Of a DNA stretch of 64,000 bases, positions 49,410 to 61,114 are shown piece by piece (position 1 is the first letter of the stretch; every line of letters begins with the position of its first letter). This stretch comes from Rivularia sp. T60_A2020_040 (lineage in GTDB: Bacteria; Cyanobacteriota; Cyanobacteriia; Cyanobacteriales; Nostocaceae), in assembly GCA_015272215.1 (NCBI GenBank), contig JACYMD010000122.1, positions 89,297-153,296 on the forward strand, written 5' to 3'. A model generated the notes under the pieces. The model had not been told where the DNA came from. It did not search any database and saw only the letters and a program-made list of their open reading frames with translations. The position numbers and the translations under genes are program-made.

Positions 49410-49501
49410 TTATCAACCTACTTGAGACCTAAAAACACTACAGACATCGTTTTGGTAAAGACAGAATTAATTATAAATCAACTATTCATAATCCCAATTC
49501 G

Positions 49502-49849
49502 CTAACAAGGAACCAATTCGGACGAATCTTTTTGATTAATTTCTTCCTCTTGCTTCATCTCATCTTCGATAGAAACATCTTTACCAATCATTCCTGGCTG
49601 GCTACCTAGAGCAACCAATTCTCCTTCCCTTAATAAAAGCGAACTTTCGCAAGTGGGACACGAATAAACCCTGTGAGTTCTTCCGCAAGACCCTTCGACT
49701 TCATCCACCAACTCGGAATTTGCTAGATAAAAAACCAGGGCGCGTTCGGCAAGCTCTGACATTGGTTCGCTTTCGACTGCTGAACGTATTTTTAAACTTC
49801 TGTGCAGTTCTGGGGATAGATACAAAGTAACTTTTTGCTTAGCTTGCAT
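49502..49849 (-). CDS. Ribbon-helix-helix / zinc-cysteine protein next to ycf46
   Basis: A protein of 115 residues. Residues 6-45 (KVTLYLSPELHRSLKIRSAV and ERALVFYLANSE) have the strand-helix-helix of a CopG/MetJ-type DNA-binding domain. A cysteine set follows (GSCGRTHRVYSCPTCESSLLL) that could bind zinc, then an acidic tail. No named family is recognised. It is 92 bases upstream of ycf46 on the same strand and might regulate or pair with it, or act as a free regulator or antitoxin-like protein; no toxin gene is adjacent. Confidence 0.75.
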   Translation of the reverse strand: MQAKQKVTLYLSPELHRSLKIRSAVESEPMSELAERALVFYLANSELVDEVEGSCGRTHRVYSCPTCESSLLLREGELVALGSQPGMIGKDVSIEDEMKQEEEINQKDSSELVPC

Positions 49850-51376
<1,527 letters not shown>

Positions 51377-51682
51377 GGATTAATCAACTTTTTAGTAGTT
51401 AGCAATCCGGTTGTTGCAAAAATTAACAGCTAATCGCTAGCTACTAAATTTTTTTCCAATTTTTTTCGGCTTTTAGTACGATCAAATGTCCGACAATAGC
51501 TTTAAATTGAAGTTTGTTGAAGTTTATAGTCGGGAATTTTGGCACTATGAGTTTTAACCAATTTCCCGACGCGAACGCGAACGCTTCGTCTTAAGTATAT
51601 TTCGTAATCAAAGCAATCATGATTTACGTAATATTACGATGGGGCGATTATCCGCTCAAAATGCTGTATTGAATAGTCTTGT
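51377..51682. other. sqdB-sqdX intergenic region
   Basis: No gene seen. A GACGCGAACGCGAACGCTTCGTC piece at about 51568-51591 is GC-rich against AT-rich flanks and looks like a small dispersed repeat. Confidence 0.45.
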
Positions 51683-52816
51683 ATGAGAATTGCCTTATTT
51701 ACCGAAACATTTTTACCTAAAGTTGATGGTATCGTAACACGCCTTCGTCATACCGTCGAACATTTACAACGTCACGGCGATCAAGTATTAGTTATTTGTC
51801 CCGATGGCGGAATGACAGAATACAAGGGAGCTAAAATTTATGGAATTTCTGGCTTTCCTCTACCAATGTATCCGGAGTTAACATTAGCATTACCTCGTCC
51901 GGCGATTGGTGAAATTTTGGAAGAATTTAAACCAGATATTATTCATGTAGTTAACCCCGCAGTGCTAGGTTTAGCTGGGATTATTCATAGTAAAATAAAT
52001 CACATTCCCCTGGTGGCTTCCTATCATACTCATTTACCGCAATACCTGCAACATTATGGTTTGGGAATGCTCGAAGGATTGCTTTGGGAGTTGCTTAAAG
52101 CCGGTCATAATCAAGCTGCTTTGAACTTATGTACTTCCACGGCAATGGTCAAAGAATTGACGAATCACGGTATAGAACGTGTAGATTTATGGCAGCGAGG
52201 AGTTGATACAGAATTATTTCATCCCAGCCTTGCGAGCGACCAAATGCGTCAGCGTCTGTCGCAAAATCATCCTTTGAGTCCTTTGCTGCTTTATGTTGGA
52301 CGTTTATCTGCCGAGAAGGAAATTGAGCGTATTAAGCCGATTTTAGAAGCTATTCCCGCAGCTAGATTGGCTTTAGTCGGAGATGGACCTCATCGTGAAG
52401 CTTTAGAAAAACATTTTGCCGGAACGAATACTTATTTTGTCGGCTATCTTACGGGGACGGATTTAGGTTCAGCCTTTGCTAGCGCTGATGCTTTCGTTTT
52501 TCCTTCTCGTACCGAAACTTTAGGATTAGTACTATTAGAAGCAATGGCTGCTGGATGTCCAGTAGTTGCAGCACGTTCCGGTGGTATTCCAGATATTGTT
52601 ACCGATGGAGTTAATGGATATCTGTTCGAGCCGACATCTGATGATGCAAGCGCAATCGCTGCAACCCTTCGTCTTTTGGAGCAAAAAGAACAAAGAGAAG
52701 TTATCCGTCAAAATGCTCGTCAAGAAGCCGAACGTTGGGGATGGTCAGCTGCTACCCGTCAGCTACAAACTTATTATCAAGGAGTAGTGTATTCTCAAAT
52801 GCCAAAAGTAGCTTAA
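51683..52816 (+). CDS. sqdX: SqdX: sulfoquinovosyltransferase
   Basis: A protein of 377 residues of GT family 4 with two Rossmann-like domains. It opens MRIALFTETFLPKVDGIVTR and contains SYHTHLPQYLQHYGLG, LWQRGVDTELFHP, LLYVGRLSAEKEIERI and the ExnE donor site PSRTETLGLVLLEAMAAG. It moves sulfoquinovose from its UDP form to diacylglycerol, making SQDG at the cytoplasmic face. Adjacent to sqdB on the same strand; separate transcripts are possible given the 306-base gap. Confidence 0.95.
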   Translation: MRIALFTETFLPKVDGIVTRLRHTVEHLQRHGDQVLVICPDGGMTEYKGAKIYGISGFPLPMYPELTLALPRPAIGEILEEFKPDIIHVVNPAVLGLAGIIHSKINHIPLVASYHTHLPQYLQHYGLGMLEGLLWELLKAGHNQAALNLCTSTAMVKELTNHGIERVDLWQRGVDTELFHPSLASDQMRQRLSQNHPLSPLLLYVGRLSAEKEIERIKPILEAIPAARLALVGDGPHREALEKHFAGTNTYFVGYLTGTDLGSAFASADAFVFPSRTETLGLVLLEAMAAGCPVVAARSGGIPDIVTDGVNGYLFEPTSDDASAIAATLRLLEQKEQREVIRQNARQEAERWGWSAATRQLQTYYQGVVYSQMPKVA

Positions 52817-53430
52817 AGTAATTCTCCATTACCTCCTTGCTCATCTCAGAAGTCGGGTTTTGACGGTACAGAAAAACCGAACTATATAAATTAATCTAAA
52901 TCCTTGTAATTGCGCTTTCTTCGCTCTATATATAAGCACTGAAGCGCAACTACAATTCTTTATTCGTTTATGCCTACCCACTTAATTCATGAATTACCAC
53001 TACTTTTATTGTGTTGTGCGTAAGTTTTATTAATATTAAACCCGGCGATTAAAATATCTACTACAAACATATTCTAATCGCCCAAAAGTTTTCAAACAGT
53101 TATTTTATTTTTGTTAATCTTTATGGCTAAAAAATTACTAATTTTATCTAAATTAAAAACTGCTAAATTGCCATACTATTTTAGAGTAAAAGTTATTAGT
53201 AAATATATTGATTTTTATCATAACAAAACTTTATTTAAATCATTAGCTAATGCTTTTAATCATATATTTTATAATCTAAAAATAGATAAATAAGAATTGT
53301 TTAGATAAATTAGCCGCTAAGCATCTGCATTGATGTACAGCCATAAATTACAGAAATTAGATTATCATTTGGATGTAAGTATAAAATTGTACCTATAATC
53401 TGAATCGATAATCTTCAGTTTAAAATTACC
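52817..53430. other. AT-rich intergenic region before the cyclase gene
   Basis: It has one AGAAGTCGGGTTTT arm (52846-52859) with a short imperfect partner AAAACCGAACT at 52873. A 56-codon plus-strand frame at 53123-53293 (MAKKLLILSKLKTAKLPYYF start, Lys/Ile/Phe-rich) has no ribosome site or homologue I know and is probably chance. Nothing else seen. Confidence 0.45.
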
Positions 53431-55995
53431 ATGACACTCTTGAATCCCGGTAGCGTACTAGCGACCTTAACTGAACTTACTCAAGTTAATCGTACACACG
53501 CTCTATTGCGGCGTGTCAAAGACCTTTCTGTAAACGAATTTGTTTGCTTGTTGGATTTTATTACTGCGGAATTCCAACAGTTTATCAGAGCAATAGAACT
53601 GATAAATAATGAAGCTCTAGAAACAATGCTAGAGAAGGTACTCGAAGCGATTACGCTGAAAATCGGTCAAATTCTGCAAGCAGAACACACGACTATTTTT
53701 TTAGTTGACCACGATAAAGGTCAGCTGTGGTCAAAAGTGCCGCAGGATGATATAAATAAGCCATTAGAAATTCGGACTCCGATCAATGTGGGGATTCCCG
53801 GTCGTGTTGCAAGTACGGGACAATATTTAAATATTGCTGAAACTAGTACCCATCCTTTATTTAGCCCAGAATTAGAAAAACAGTTAGGTTACAAGATTCG
53901 CAATATTCTATGTATGCCGGTTGTCAGCAGCAAAAATCAAGTTGTGGCAGTTGTACAATTAGCAAATAAAGCAGGGGGAATTCCTTTTAATGGTGAAGAT
54001 GAAACCTGTTTTCGGGAATTTGCTGCCAGTATTGGAATTATACTTGAAAGCTGTCAATCTTTTTATGTAGCTGCACGCAATCAAAGAGGTGCAACTGCTC
54101 TTTTACGAGCGACTCAGACACTCGGTCAAAGTTTAGACTTAGAAGTGACTTTACAAATAGTCATGGAACAAGCCCGAATTTTGATGCAAGCAGACCGCAG
54201 CACATTATTTTTGTATCGTAAAGAAATGAGCGAATTGTGGACAAAAGTTGCGGCTGCTGATGGTAAAACCATGATAGAAATCAGAATTCCCGGAAATCGC
54301 GGAATTGTCGGTTATGTCGCTTCTACTGGGGAAACTTTGAATATTCCTGATGCTTATAAAGACCCTCGTTTTGACCCAACTACAGATAGAAAGACGGGTT
54401 ATTTTACTCGTAATATTTTATGTATGCCGGTGTTTAATTCGGCGAATGAATTAATCGGTGTTACTCAATTAATTAACAAGCAAAAAGGTAGTTTTACTGC
54501 ATCAGATGAAGAGTTTATGCGGGCTTTTAATATACAAGCAGGAATTGCTTTAGAAAATGCCCGTTTATTTGAAAGTGTCTTGTTAGAAAAACAATATCAA
54601 AAGGACATTCTTCAAAGTTTATCAGATGCTGTAATCTCTACAGATATGGAAGGTAGAATCGTCACTATCAATGATGCGGCTTTAGAGCTATTAGGTTGTC
54701 CGCTGACAGGAGATGTCAGCATTAAAAACAACAAGATTCTTTGGGAACAAAACTTAATTGGTCGTCTTTTATGGGAAGTTGTACCAATTGAAAATTTGCA
54801 ATTTAGATTAGAAGATAGTTTGAAGACTGGGGCAAAACATTATGTCCCAGAACAAAGTTTAATGGTAGGACTATATTACGTACCGGGTGATTCGGAAGAG
54901 TCGGAAAAATATATATTGGTACTACCAAATTCTAGTAATCCAGATGTTTTTATTCCTTGGAATCAACCCCTGACTCCCCAATCGCAGTTTATAGATTCTT
55001 ATAAAGTCGAACCAATTGAGCGAAGTACTAATCTCACAGTCAATCCGCTAACCAATCCAGAAGGTGGTGTGCGTGGTGGGTTGGTAGTATTGGAAGATAT
55101 TAGTCAAGAGAAACGTCTCAAAACCACCATGTACCGCTATTTAACTCCTCATGTTGCTGAGCAGGTTATGGCTTTAGGGGAAGATGCTTTAATGATTGGA
55201 GAGCGTAAAGAAGTCACCATCTTATTTTCTGATATTAGAGGCTACACAACACTTACGGAAAATCTCGGAGCCGCCGAAGTCGTATCGTTGCTCAATCAAT
55301 ATTTTGAAACGATGGTGGAAGCAGTTTTTAACTATGAAGGCACCTTAGATAAGTTTATTGGAGATGCTTTGATGGCGGTTTTTGGAGCGCCCTTACCACT
55401 AACGGAAAATCATGCTTTACGAGCAGTACAGTCGGCTTTAGATATGCGACATCGCCTCAAGGAGTTTAACGAACGACGGATTGTTCAAGAACAACCACAA
55501 ATTAATATTGGTATTGGTATTAGTTCTGGGGAAGTCGTTTCGGGAAATATTGGTTCTCGCAAACGCATGGATTATACCGTGATTGGAGATGGAGTTAATT
55601 TGAGTTCGCGCTTGGAAGGGACTACTAAGGAGTATGGTTGTGATATTGTTTTGAGCGAATTTACTTACCAACTGTGTAGCGATTACATTGTTGCCCGTGA
55701 ACTTGATAAAATTCGAGTTAAAGGTAAACATCAAGCGGTAAAAATCTATGAATTAATTGGCGATCGCAATGTTTGTTTGGACGCTAATACTCAAGAATTC
55801 TTATCTTACTATCATGCTGGAAGGGTTGCTTACTCGTCACGCAATTTTCCCCAAGCTTTGATTTGTTTTCAAGCTGCAAGAAAAATCCGACCTACAGATA
55901 ATGCTGTTAATATTCATATCAAACGCTGTAATAAATATTTAAGACAGCCTCCTGGAGAATCCTGGAATGGAGTTTGGACAATGATTAACAAGTAA
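53431..55995 (+). CDS. cyaB2: Class III adenylate cyclase with GAF-GAF-PAS input (CyaB type)
   Basis: A protein of 854 residues, the size of Nostoc CyaB1/CyaB2. Two GAF domains (about 60-210 and 225-385) each end in the NKxxxxF...DE signature (NKAGGIPFNGEDE, NKQKGSFTASDEE) known for cyclic nucleotide binding. A PAS domain follows (SLSDAVISTDMEGRIVTIND). The cyclase domain (about 575-760) has the metal-binding FSDIRGYT, LDKFIGDALMAVFGAP with the purine-contacting Lys, and MDYTVIGDGVNLSSRLE. A short helical tail ends the protein. It makes cAMP with feedback by cAMP on GAF. Which of the two Nostoc paralogues it corresponds to is not certain. Confidence 0.9.
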   Translation: MTLLNPGSVLATLTELTQVNRTHALLRRVKDLSVNEFVCLLDFITAEFQQFIRAIELINNEALETMLEKVLEAITLKIGQILQAEHTTIFLVDHDKGQLWSKVPQDDINKPLEIRTPINVGIPGRVASTGQYLNIAETSTHPLFSPELEKQLGYKIRNILCMPVVSSKNQVVAVVQLANKAGGIPFNGEDETCFREFAASIGIILESCQSFYVAARNQRGATALLRATQTLGQSLDLEVTLQIVMEQARILMQADRSTLFLYRKEMSELWTKVAAADGKTMIEIRIPGNRGIVGYVASTGETLNIPDAYKDPRFDPTTDRKTGYFTRNILCMPVFNSANELIGVTQLINKQKGSFTASDEEFMRAFNIQAGIALENARLFESVLLEKQYQKDILQSLSDAVISTDMEGRIVTINDAALELLGCPLTGDVSIKNNKILWEQNLIGRLLWEVVPIENLQFRLEDSLKTGAKHYVPEQSLMVGLYYVPGDSEESEKYILVLPNSSNPDVFIPWNQPLTPQSQFIDSYKVEPIERSTNLTVNPLTNPEGGVRGGLVVLEDISQEKRLKTTMYRYLTPHVAEQVMALGEDALMIGERKEVTILFSDIRGYTTLTENLGAAEVVSLLNQYFETMVEAVFNYEGTLDKFIGDALMAVFGAPLPLTENHALRAVQSALDMRHRLKEFNERRIVQEQPQINIGIGISSGEVVSGNIGSRKRMDYTVIGDGVNLSSRLEGTTKEYGCDIVLSEFTYQLCSDYIVARELDKIRVKGKHQAVKIYELIGDRNVCLDANTQEFLSYYHAGRVAYSSRNFPQALICFQAARKIRPTDNAVNIHIKRCNKYLRQPPGESWNGVWTMINK

Positions 55996-56126
55996 TCAAT
56001 GGGTTTATCAATTACGTCATGATTGTTTTAATTAAAAAATATTAAGTTGTTCGAGCAATCTTGACAATTTATTTATTTGATTTTTGTAATTTTCAAGTAG
56101 ATTTTGAATGCTTTTTTAGTGTTTCC

Positions 56127-56369
56127 CTAATTTCCTTCTTCTGGCTGTTCACCGATATGAAGTTCTCGTTTGGAATGCTTCAATTCTTTCCATATAGCTT
56201 TTATTTCTTCATAAGCTTCTATGGTAGTGATTTTTCCTCCGGTTTCTAAACTACATATTATGCCTACTTTCTGAGCAAATTCTTGCAAGTTAGAATTAAA
56301 TACTAAATTTTCTGGTTTGACTTCACCGTAGTAACGACTACGAGGGTAAAGAAAATCTTCTTTTTCCAT
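56127..56369 (-). CDS. Conserved cyanobacterial protein of 80 residues (DUF7219-like)
   Basis: Begins MEKEDFLYPRSRYYGEVKPE, continues NLVFNSNLQEFAQKVGIICSL and ETGGKITTIEAYEEIKAIWK. This FLYPRSRYYG...NLQEF...LETGGK pattern is a widely kept small cyanobacterial protein; I believe it is DUF7219, from memory. It is acidic, soluble and mostly helical. Function unknown. Its stop lies 131 bases from the convergent cyclase gene's stop, and it is divergent from purC. Confidence 0.82.
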   Translation of the reverse strand: MEKEDFLYPRSRYYGEVKPENLVFNSNLQEFAQKVGIICSLETGGKITTIEAYEEIKAIWKELKHSKRELHIGEQPEEGN

Positions 56370-56620
56370 TTTTTTATCTCTAGTTGTTCAAAATAAGTTA
56401 GCAGGGAACAGGCAATCAATATTTAGAGCCTCTGCTTCTAGTCTATCAACAAAGAAGTCCGTTTTTTAAAAGGGTCAATCCAAAATCCTTTTATCCCTTG
56501 ACTTTTTTAGGGAATTCTAACCGATAACAAATTAACAAATAAGGTATTACGACATTCAGATAAAATAGTTAAGCCATAACACGGCATAAATTTATTTTTC
56601 TGAGAAATAATCGTTTTATT

Positions 56621-57358
56621 ATGAGTGTTACCTCTAAACTCTACGAAGGAAAAGCTAAAATTCTTTACGCAACCGATGTATCGTCCATATTACTCGCTGA
56701 TTTTAAAGATGATGCGACTGCTTTTAATGCCCAAAAGCGCGGTAGTATCAGCAACAAGGGAACTATCAATTGTAGCATTTCTAGTAAAATATTTCAACAA
56801 CTAGAACAAAACGGTATTAATACCCATTATCTAGATAATCCCAAGCCAAATCAAATGCGGGTAAAGGCAGTGAAAATTTTCCCTTTAGAAGTAGTTGTAA
56901 GGAATATTGCAGCCGGAAGCCTTTGTAAGCAAACAGGGATAGGATTGGGAACCGTGTTAAAACAACCCTTAGTAGAGTTTTATTACAAAAATGACGAATT
57001 GGGAGACCCTTTATTGACACGAGAGCGTCTACTATTGTTAGAACTAGCCACCCAGGAACAAGTTGAGGAGATAATTCATCTAACATTGCGAATCAACGAG
57101 TTTCTCAAGGATTTTTTTCGCAAATGCAGCATTATTTTGGTGGACTTCAAACTAGAATTCGGTTTGGATTCCCAACAACAAATAATTTTGGCAGATGAAA
57201 TTAGTCCCGACACCTGTCGTTTATGGGATACAGCAACCAATGATGCCAAAAATAGAATTTTAGATAAAGACCGTTTTCGGCAAGATTTGGGAAATGTAGA
57301 AAATGCCTACCAAGAAGTTTTAGAAAGGGTGTTAAAAACAGTAGAGACGAATCTGTAA
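56621..57358 (+). CDS. purC: PurC: SAICAR synthetase
   Basis: A protein of 245 residues with the ATP-binding start KLYEGKAKILYATD, then DDATAFNAQKRGSISNKG, EVVVRNIAAGSLCK and the signature LVDFKLEFGLD followed by LADEISPDTCRLWD. It joins aspartate to CAIR in purine synthesis, in the cytoplasm. It directly precedes bamA (98 bases) on the same strand, a neighbourhood seen in many cyanobacteria. Confidence 0.97.
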   Translation: MSVTSKLYEGKAKILYATDVSSILLADFKDDATAFNAQKRGSISNKGTINCSISSKIFQQLEQNGINTHYLDNPKPNQMRVKAVKIFPLEVVVRNIAAGSLCKQTGIGLGTVLKQPLVEFYYKNDELGDPLLTRERLLLLELATQEQVEEIIHLTLRINEFLKDFFRKCSIILVDFKLEFGLDSQQQIILADEISPDTCRLWDTATNDAKNRILDKDRFRQDLGNVENAYQEVLERVLKTVETNL

Positions 57359-57456
57359 TTAACTAGATTCTGTTTAATCTCATCGGTTGTCATTGTCCTT
57401 GACAAATAACTGCTGACAGATGACAAATAACTATCATATTTATTTAACGATGGTGT

Positions 57457-59790
57457 GTGGACGTGAAAAGTAATCTAAATAAAATGCGTTTATCTCCCTT
57501 TTTGGTGACGGTAATTGCCCTTACTACTCCATTAGGAGTTTCTTTAAGTGCAAATGCCCAAAATGTCAAGAGTTCGGAAGAGTCACAAGATATTTTTCCG
57601 GCAGCAAGTACGAATCAAGTTGATACTGATACATCAGTTGCGAAAGTTGCAAACAAATTGCAAGTAGTAATACCAACTTCCAATTCCACAACTGCACAAA
57701 ATACTCCACAAATTCCCCCTCCGGATAATCTTCCCAGTGGTAATCAAGAACCAGTACTAAGCCCCACTCCGGAAAATACTCCCGCATTAGAAAATCAGCA
57801 ACCCAATCAACAACCAGCACCGCAACAGCAACCCGAATTTCAGACACCGGGAACGCCGCAAACAGATCAGCCGACAGCAGATGAAACCCGTGTATTAGTA
57901 TCAGAAGTTTTAGTTAGATCGGAAACAGGACAATTACCACAAACATTACAAGACCAAGTTTATCGAGTTATTCGTACTCAACCAGGAAGAACCACAACGC
58001 GATCGCAATTACAACAAGATATAAATGCCATTTTTGGAACCGGCTTTTTCTCTAATGTACAAGTCGCTCCGGAAGATACACCTTTGGGGGTTAGAGTCAG
58101 CTTTGTAGTTCAACCCAACCCCGTTTTACAAAGAGTGCAGATAGATGCGAATCCGGGTGCGAAGGTTCCTTCGGTACTACCAGAGAAAACTGTAGATGAA
58201 ATATTCGGCAAGCAATACGGTCAAATTCTCAATTTGCGCGAATTACAAGAAGGTATCAAGCTATTAGTAAAACAATATCAAGACCAAGGTTATGTATTAG
58301 CGAATGTAATAGGCGCTCCCCAAGTATCACCCAACGGAGTAGTTACTTTACAAGTGGCGGAAGGGTTAGTAGAAGATATTCGAGTCCAATTTCGTAATAA
58401 AGATGGTGAAGTTACCAACGAAGACGGAAAACCCATAAAAGGAAGAACTCAACCATATATTGTGCAGCGAGAACTACAACTCAAGCCAGGAAATGTATTT
58501 AACCGCAACATAGTCCAAAGAGATTTACAACGGGTATTTGGATTGGGATTATTTGAAGATGTTAACGTTTCCCTCGATCCAGGTGAAGACCCTAGTAAAG
58601 TAAATGTAATTGTCAATGTAGTAGAACGAAACAGCGGTTCCATCGCCGCAGGTGCTGGTATTAGTTCTGCAAGTGGATTATTTGGTACTATTAGTTACCA
58701 AGAACAGAACCTCAACGGTAGAAACCAAAAATTAGGAGCAGAATTACAAGCAGGCGTCCGAGAATTCTTGTTTGACTTCCGCTACACAGATCCTTGGATA
58801 GCAGGCGATCCTTATCGTACTTCCTATACAGTTAACGCTTTCCGTCGTCGATCAATTTCTTTGATTTTTGACAATGGTAAGCGTGAAAATGTTGCCGCAG
58901 ATGGAACAAGTGAAACAATTGATACTGAAATTGAAACTTTAGGTTCTCCAAGAGCGGATGGCACATTTGATGAAGGCGATCGCCCTCGTGTTGTCCGTAC
59001 AGGTGGTGGTGTAAACTTTACTCGTCCCCTCAATAAAAATCCCTACGAAAAATCGGAATGGATCGCTTCTGCTGGTTTGCAATATCAAAGAGTTAGCATC
59101 ACCGACAGCGATGGTGAACGTAGAAGTGAAGGAGGGATTCGTAATGACGATGGTACATTGGTAACTAATGAAGGAATTAGCAGGGTTCAACTCAGCGAAT
59201 CTGGCACAGGTAGAGACGATTTGCTATTAGTCAAACTGGGAGCATCTCGCGATATGCGAAATAACCCTTTACAACCGACTCAAGGTTCCTTCTTGCGTTT
59301 GGGTTTGGATCAGTCGGTACCTATCGGACAAGGTAATATTTTTCTAACTAGGTTACAGGGTAATTACAGTTATTACATTCCTGTTAAATTTACCAACTTT
59401 AGCAAAGGACCTCAAACCCTAGCTTTTAACTTTCAAGCAGGAACCATTCTTGGTGATTTACCTCCTTATGAAGCTTTTTCATTAGGTGGTAGTAATTCAG
59501 TGCGGGGTTATGACGAAGGTGGATTAAGTAGCGGACGCAGTTATGTAGAAGCATCGGCAGAATATCGCTTCCCACTGTTTTCAGTGCTTAGTGGTGCCTT
59601 ATTTGTTGATATTGGTAGTGACTTAGGTACCACAACCGAACCTGCAGAATTACTGAATAAAAATGGTACTGGTATCGGTTACGGTCTTGGGTTAAGAGTA
59701 CAATCACCCCTCGGACCAATTCGGATTGATTACGGTCTCAATGATGATGGAGACAGCCGAATTAATTTTGGTATTGGGGAACGGTTTTAA
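57457..59790 (+). CDS. bamA: BamA/Omp85 outer membrane assembly protein
   Basis: About 777 residues from a GTG at 57457; GTG 57463 or ATG 57484 (MRLSPFLVTVIALTTPLGVS) would give nearly the same protein. Signal peptide, then a Pro/Gln-rich linker (about 80-140) typical of cyanobacterial Omp85. POTRA domains follow (about 145-400: VLVSEVLVRSETG, GRTTTRSQLQQDINAIFGTGFFSNV and VYV-like repeats). The C-terminal 16-strand barrel has the NSVRGYDEGGLSSGRSY loop motif and ends INFGIGERF with a final Phe. It folds beta-barrel proteins such as the porins above. Head of bamA-lpxC-fabZ-lpxA-lpxB. Confidence 0.95.
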   Translation: MDVKSNLNKMRLSPFLVTVIALTTPLGVSLSANAQNVKSSEESQDIFPAASTNQVDTDTSVAKVANKLQVVIPTSNSTTAQNTPQIPPPDNLPSGNQEPVLSPTPENTPALENQQPNQQPAPQQQPEFQTPGTPQTDQPTADETRVLVSEVLVRSETGQLPQTLQDQVYRVIRTQPGRTTTRSQLQQDINAIFGTGFFSNVQVAPEDTPLGVRVSFVVQPNPVLQRVQIDANPGAKVPSVLPEKTVDEIFGKQYGQILNLRELQEGIKLLVKQYQDQGYVLANVIGAPQVSPNGVVTLQVAEGLVEDIRVQFRNKDGEVTNEDGKPIKGRTQPYIVQRELQLKPGNVFNRNIVQRDLQRVFGLGLFEDVNVSLDPGEDPSKVNVIVNVVERNSGSIAAGAGISSASGLFGTISYQEQNLNGRNQKLGAELQAGVREFLFDFRYTDPWIAGDPYRTSYTVNAFRRRSISLIFDNGKRENVAADGTSETIDTEIETLGSPRADGTFDEGDRPRVVRTGGGVNFTRPLNKNPYEKSEWIASAGLQYQRVSITDSDGERRSEGGIRNDDGTLVTNEGISRVQLSESGTGRDDLLLVKLGASRDMRNNPLQPTQGSFLRLGLDQSVPIGQGNIFLTRLQGNYSYYIPVKFTNFSKGPQTLAFNFQAGTILGDLPPYEAFSLGGSNSVRGYDEGGLSSGRSYVEASAEYRFPLFSVLSGALFVDIGSDLGTTTEPAELLNKNGTGIGYGLGLRVQSPLGPIRIDYGLNDDGDSRINFGIGERF

Positions 59791-59917
59791 GCAGTTGACA
59801 GTTGCCTTTGACCTTTATGTTTCTCGGTTAGCTTGCCAATTTTTAGCTTTAATTCAATACTATTACTTAAAGCTTAACTGGTAACAATTAGCGAGCCAAA
59901 GGCTATTTGATCGCAAT

Positions 59918-59940
59918 TAGCGAGCGGGACGCTCGCACTA
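59918..59940. repeat. dispersed GCGAGCG/CGCTCGC hairpin repeat
   Basis: Arms 59920-59926 and 59930-59936 around GGA, flanked by TAGTA-like ends (CACTACTA). Same family as 2161-2186, 14624-14672 and 37634-37692. Confidence 0.75.
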
Positions 59941-59990
59941 CTAATAACCAGTAATAATCTACCAGATTAATTTGGATCGGTTAAATATTT

Positions 59991-60014
59991 GTAGTGGGAG
60001 CGTCTCGCTCCCTG
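59991..60014. repeat. dispersed GGGAGCG/CGCTCCC hairpin repeat
   Basis: Identical over 23 bases to the reverse complement of 2161-2184 (GTAGTGGGAGCGTCTCGCTC core). Confidence 0.8.
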
Positions 60015-60193
60015 TTGTCATCAAACGAAGTTCTGCCTATTGCGATCAAACGAATTTTTTTCTATTTTCAATAAGGGAGCTAGAAGCTTGCACTACTAAT
60101 AAATAAAACGAATATTTTAAACCAGAAAATATTTTTAATACACAATATTCCGGCTAACTAAATTAGATAAAAATAAAATACAAAACGTGCCTT

Positions 60194-61066
60194 ATGCAAC
60201 AGCGTACAATAGCCAGCCAAATTAGCCAAACAGGAACGGGATTACACAGCGGTATTGATACTAATGTCCGTATATTACCAGCAGAGCCAGGAAGTGGACG
60301 CTATTTTGTACGAGTAGATTTACCTGCTGCACCGACTATTGCAGCAGATATAACAGCAGTCTCTCAGACGGTTCTCTCGACTGAATTAAGGCAAGGTGAA
60401 GCTAGTGTCCGTACTGTAGAACATTTATTGGCTGCTTTGGCTGCTATGGGGGTAAATAACGCTCGCATTGAAATTGATGGTGCCGAAGTACCACTTTTAG
60501 ATGGTTCGGCACGAATATGGGCTGAAAGTATTGCTCAAGTTGGTACTGTCGAGCAAAATTCAACTGTTCCTGAGAAAACTTTATTTTTAAAGGAATCAAT
60601 CAAGGAACCAATTTGGGTACGTCAGGAAGATGCTTTTGTTTGTGCGCTACCAGCAGAAAAAACCCGTTTTACCTACGGGATTGATTTTGAATTACCCGCA
60701 ATTGGTAATCAATGGCATAGTTGGATGCCTTCTGATGAGCAGCAAAACCCTGATGAAAGCTTTGTTTTAGAGATTGCTCCTGCCCGGACTTTTGGTTTAA
60801 TGCATCAAATCGAACATTTGCAAAAAGCTGGTTTAATCAAAGGTGGAAGCTTGGAAAATGCCCTTGTGTGTAGTCCATCCGGCTGGGTTAATCCACCACT
60901 ACGATTTGCAAATGAACCTGTACGTCATAAAATCTTGGATTTAGTAGGAGATTTAAGTTTATTGGGAATTTTCCCCTGCGCTCATTTTCTAGCTTACAAA
61001 GCCAGTCATAATTTACACGTTCAACTGGCACAGAAAATTTTAGAGCAGGAGAATTCCAGACAATAA
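60194..61066 (+). CDS. lpxC: LpxC: UDP-acyl-N-acetylglucosamine deacetylase
   Basis: A protein of 290 residues with [18 protein letters not shown] at the start, [19 protein letters not shown] with a zinc-binding His, [11 protein letters not shown], and [19 protein letters not shown] with the remaining His and Asp zinc ligands. It does the committed step of lipid A synthesis. Start codon ATG at 60194; the next gene begins 48 bases after its stop. Confidence 0.97.
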   Translation: MQQRTIASQISQTGTGLHSGIDTNVRILPAEPGSGRYFVRVDLPAAPTIAADITAVSQTVLSTELRQGEASVRTVEHLLAALAAMGVNNARIEIDGAEVPLLDGSARIWAESIAQVGTVEQNSTVPEKTLFLKESIKEPIWVRQEDAFVCALPAEKTRFTYGIDFELPAIGNQWHSWMPSDEQQNPDESFVLEIAPARTFGLMHQIEHLQKAGLIKGGSLENALVCSPSGWVNPPLRFANEPVRHKILDLVGDLSLLGIFPCAHFLAYKASHNLHVQLAQKILEQENSRQ

Positions 61067-61114
61067 TCGCCTACTGTTAATATTTATCAGAATAAATTAA
61101 CCCAAACAAGCCAA

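Larger units (their letters stand above)
59791..60193. other. bamA-lpxC intergenic region with hairpin repeats
   Basis: No gene seen. Three related pieces lie here: hairpin 59918-59940 (GCGAGCG/CGCTCGC), hairpin 59991-60014 (GGGAGCG/CGCTCCC), and a degraded one near 60076-60105 (AGGGAGCTAGAAGCTTGCACTACTA). The repeated TGCGATCAAACGAA words around them suggest local duplication. Confidence 0.65.

Noticed and set aside
49502..49849. RHH protein considered as an antitoxin
   Set aside because: No toxin-like gene is adjacent; the neighbours are ycf46 and a divergent sqdB.
53111..53293. 60-codon Lys/Ile/Phe-rich frame before the cyclase gene
   Set aside because: AT-rich chance frame; no ribosome site and no recognisable features. 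Left as a note in the intergenic entry.
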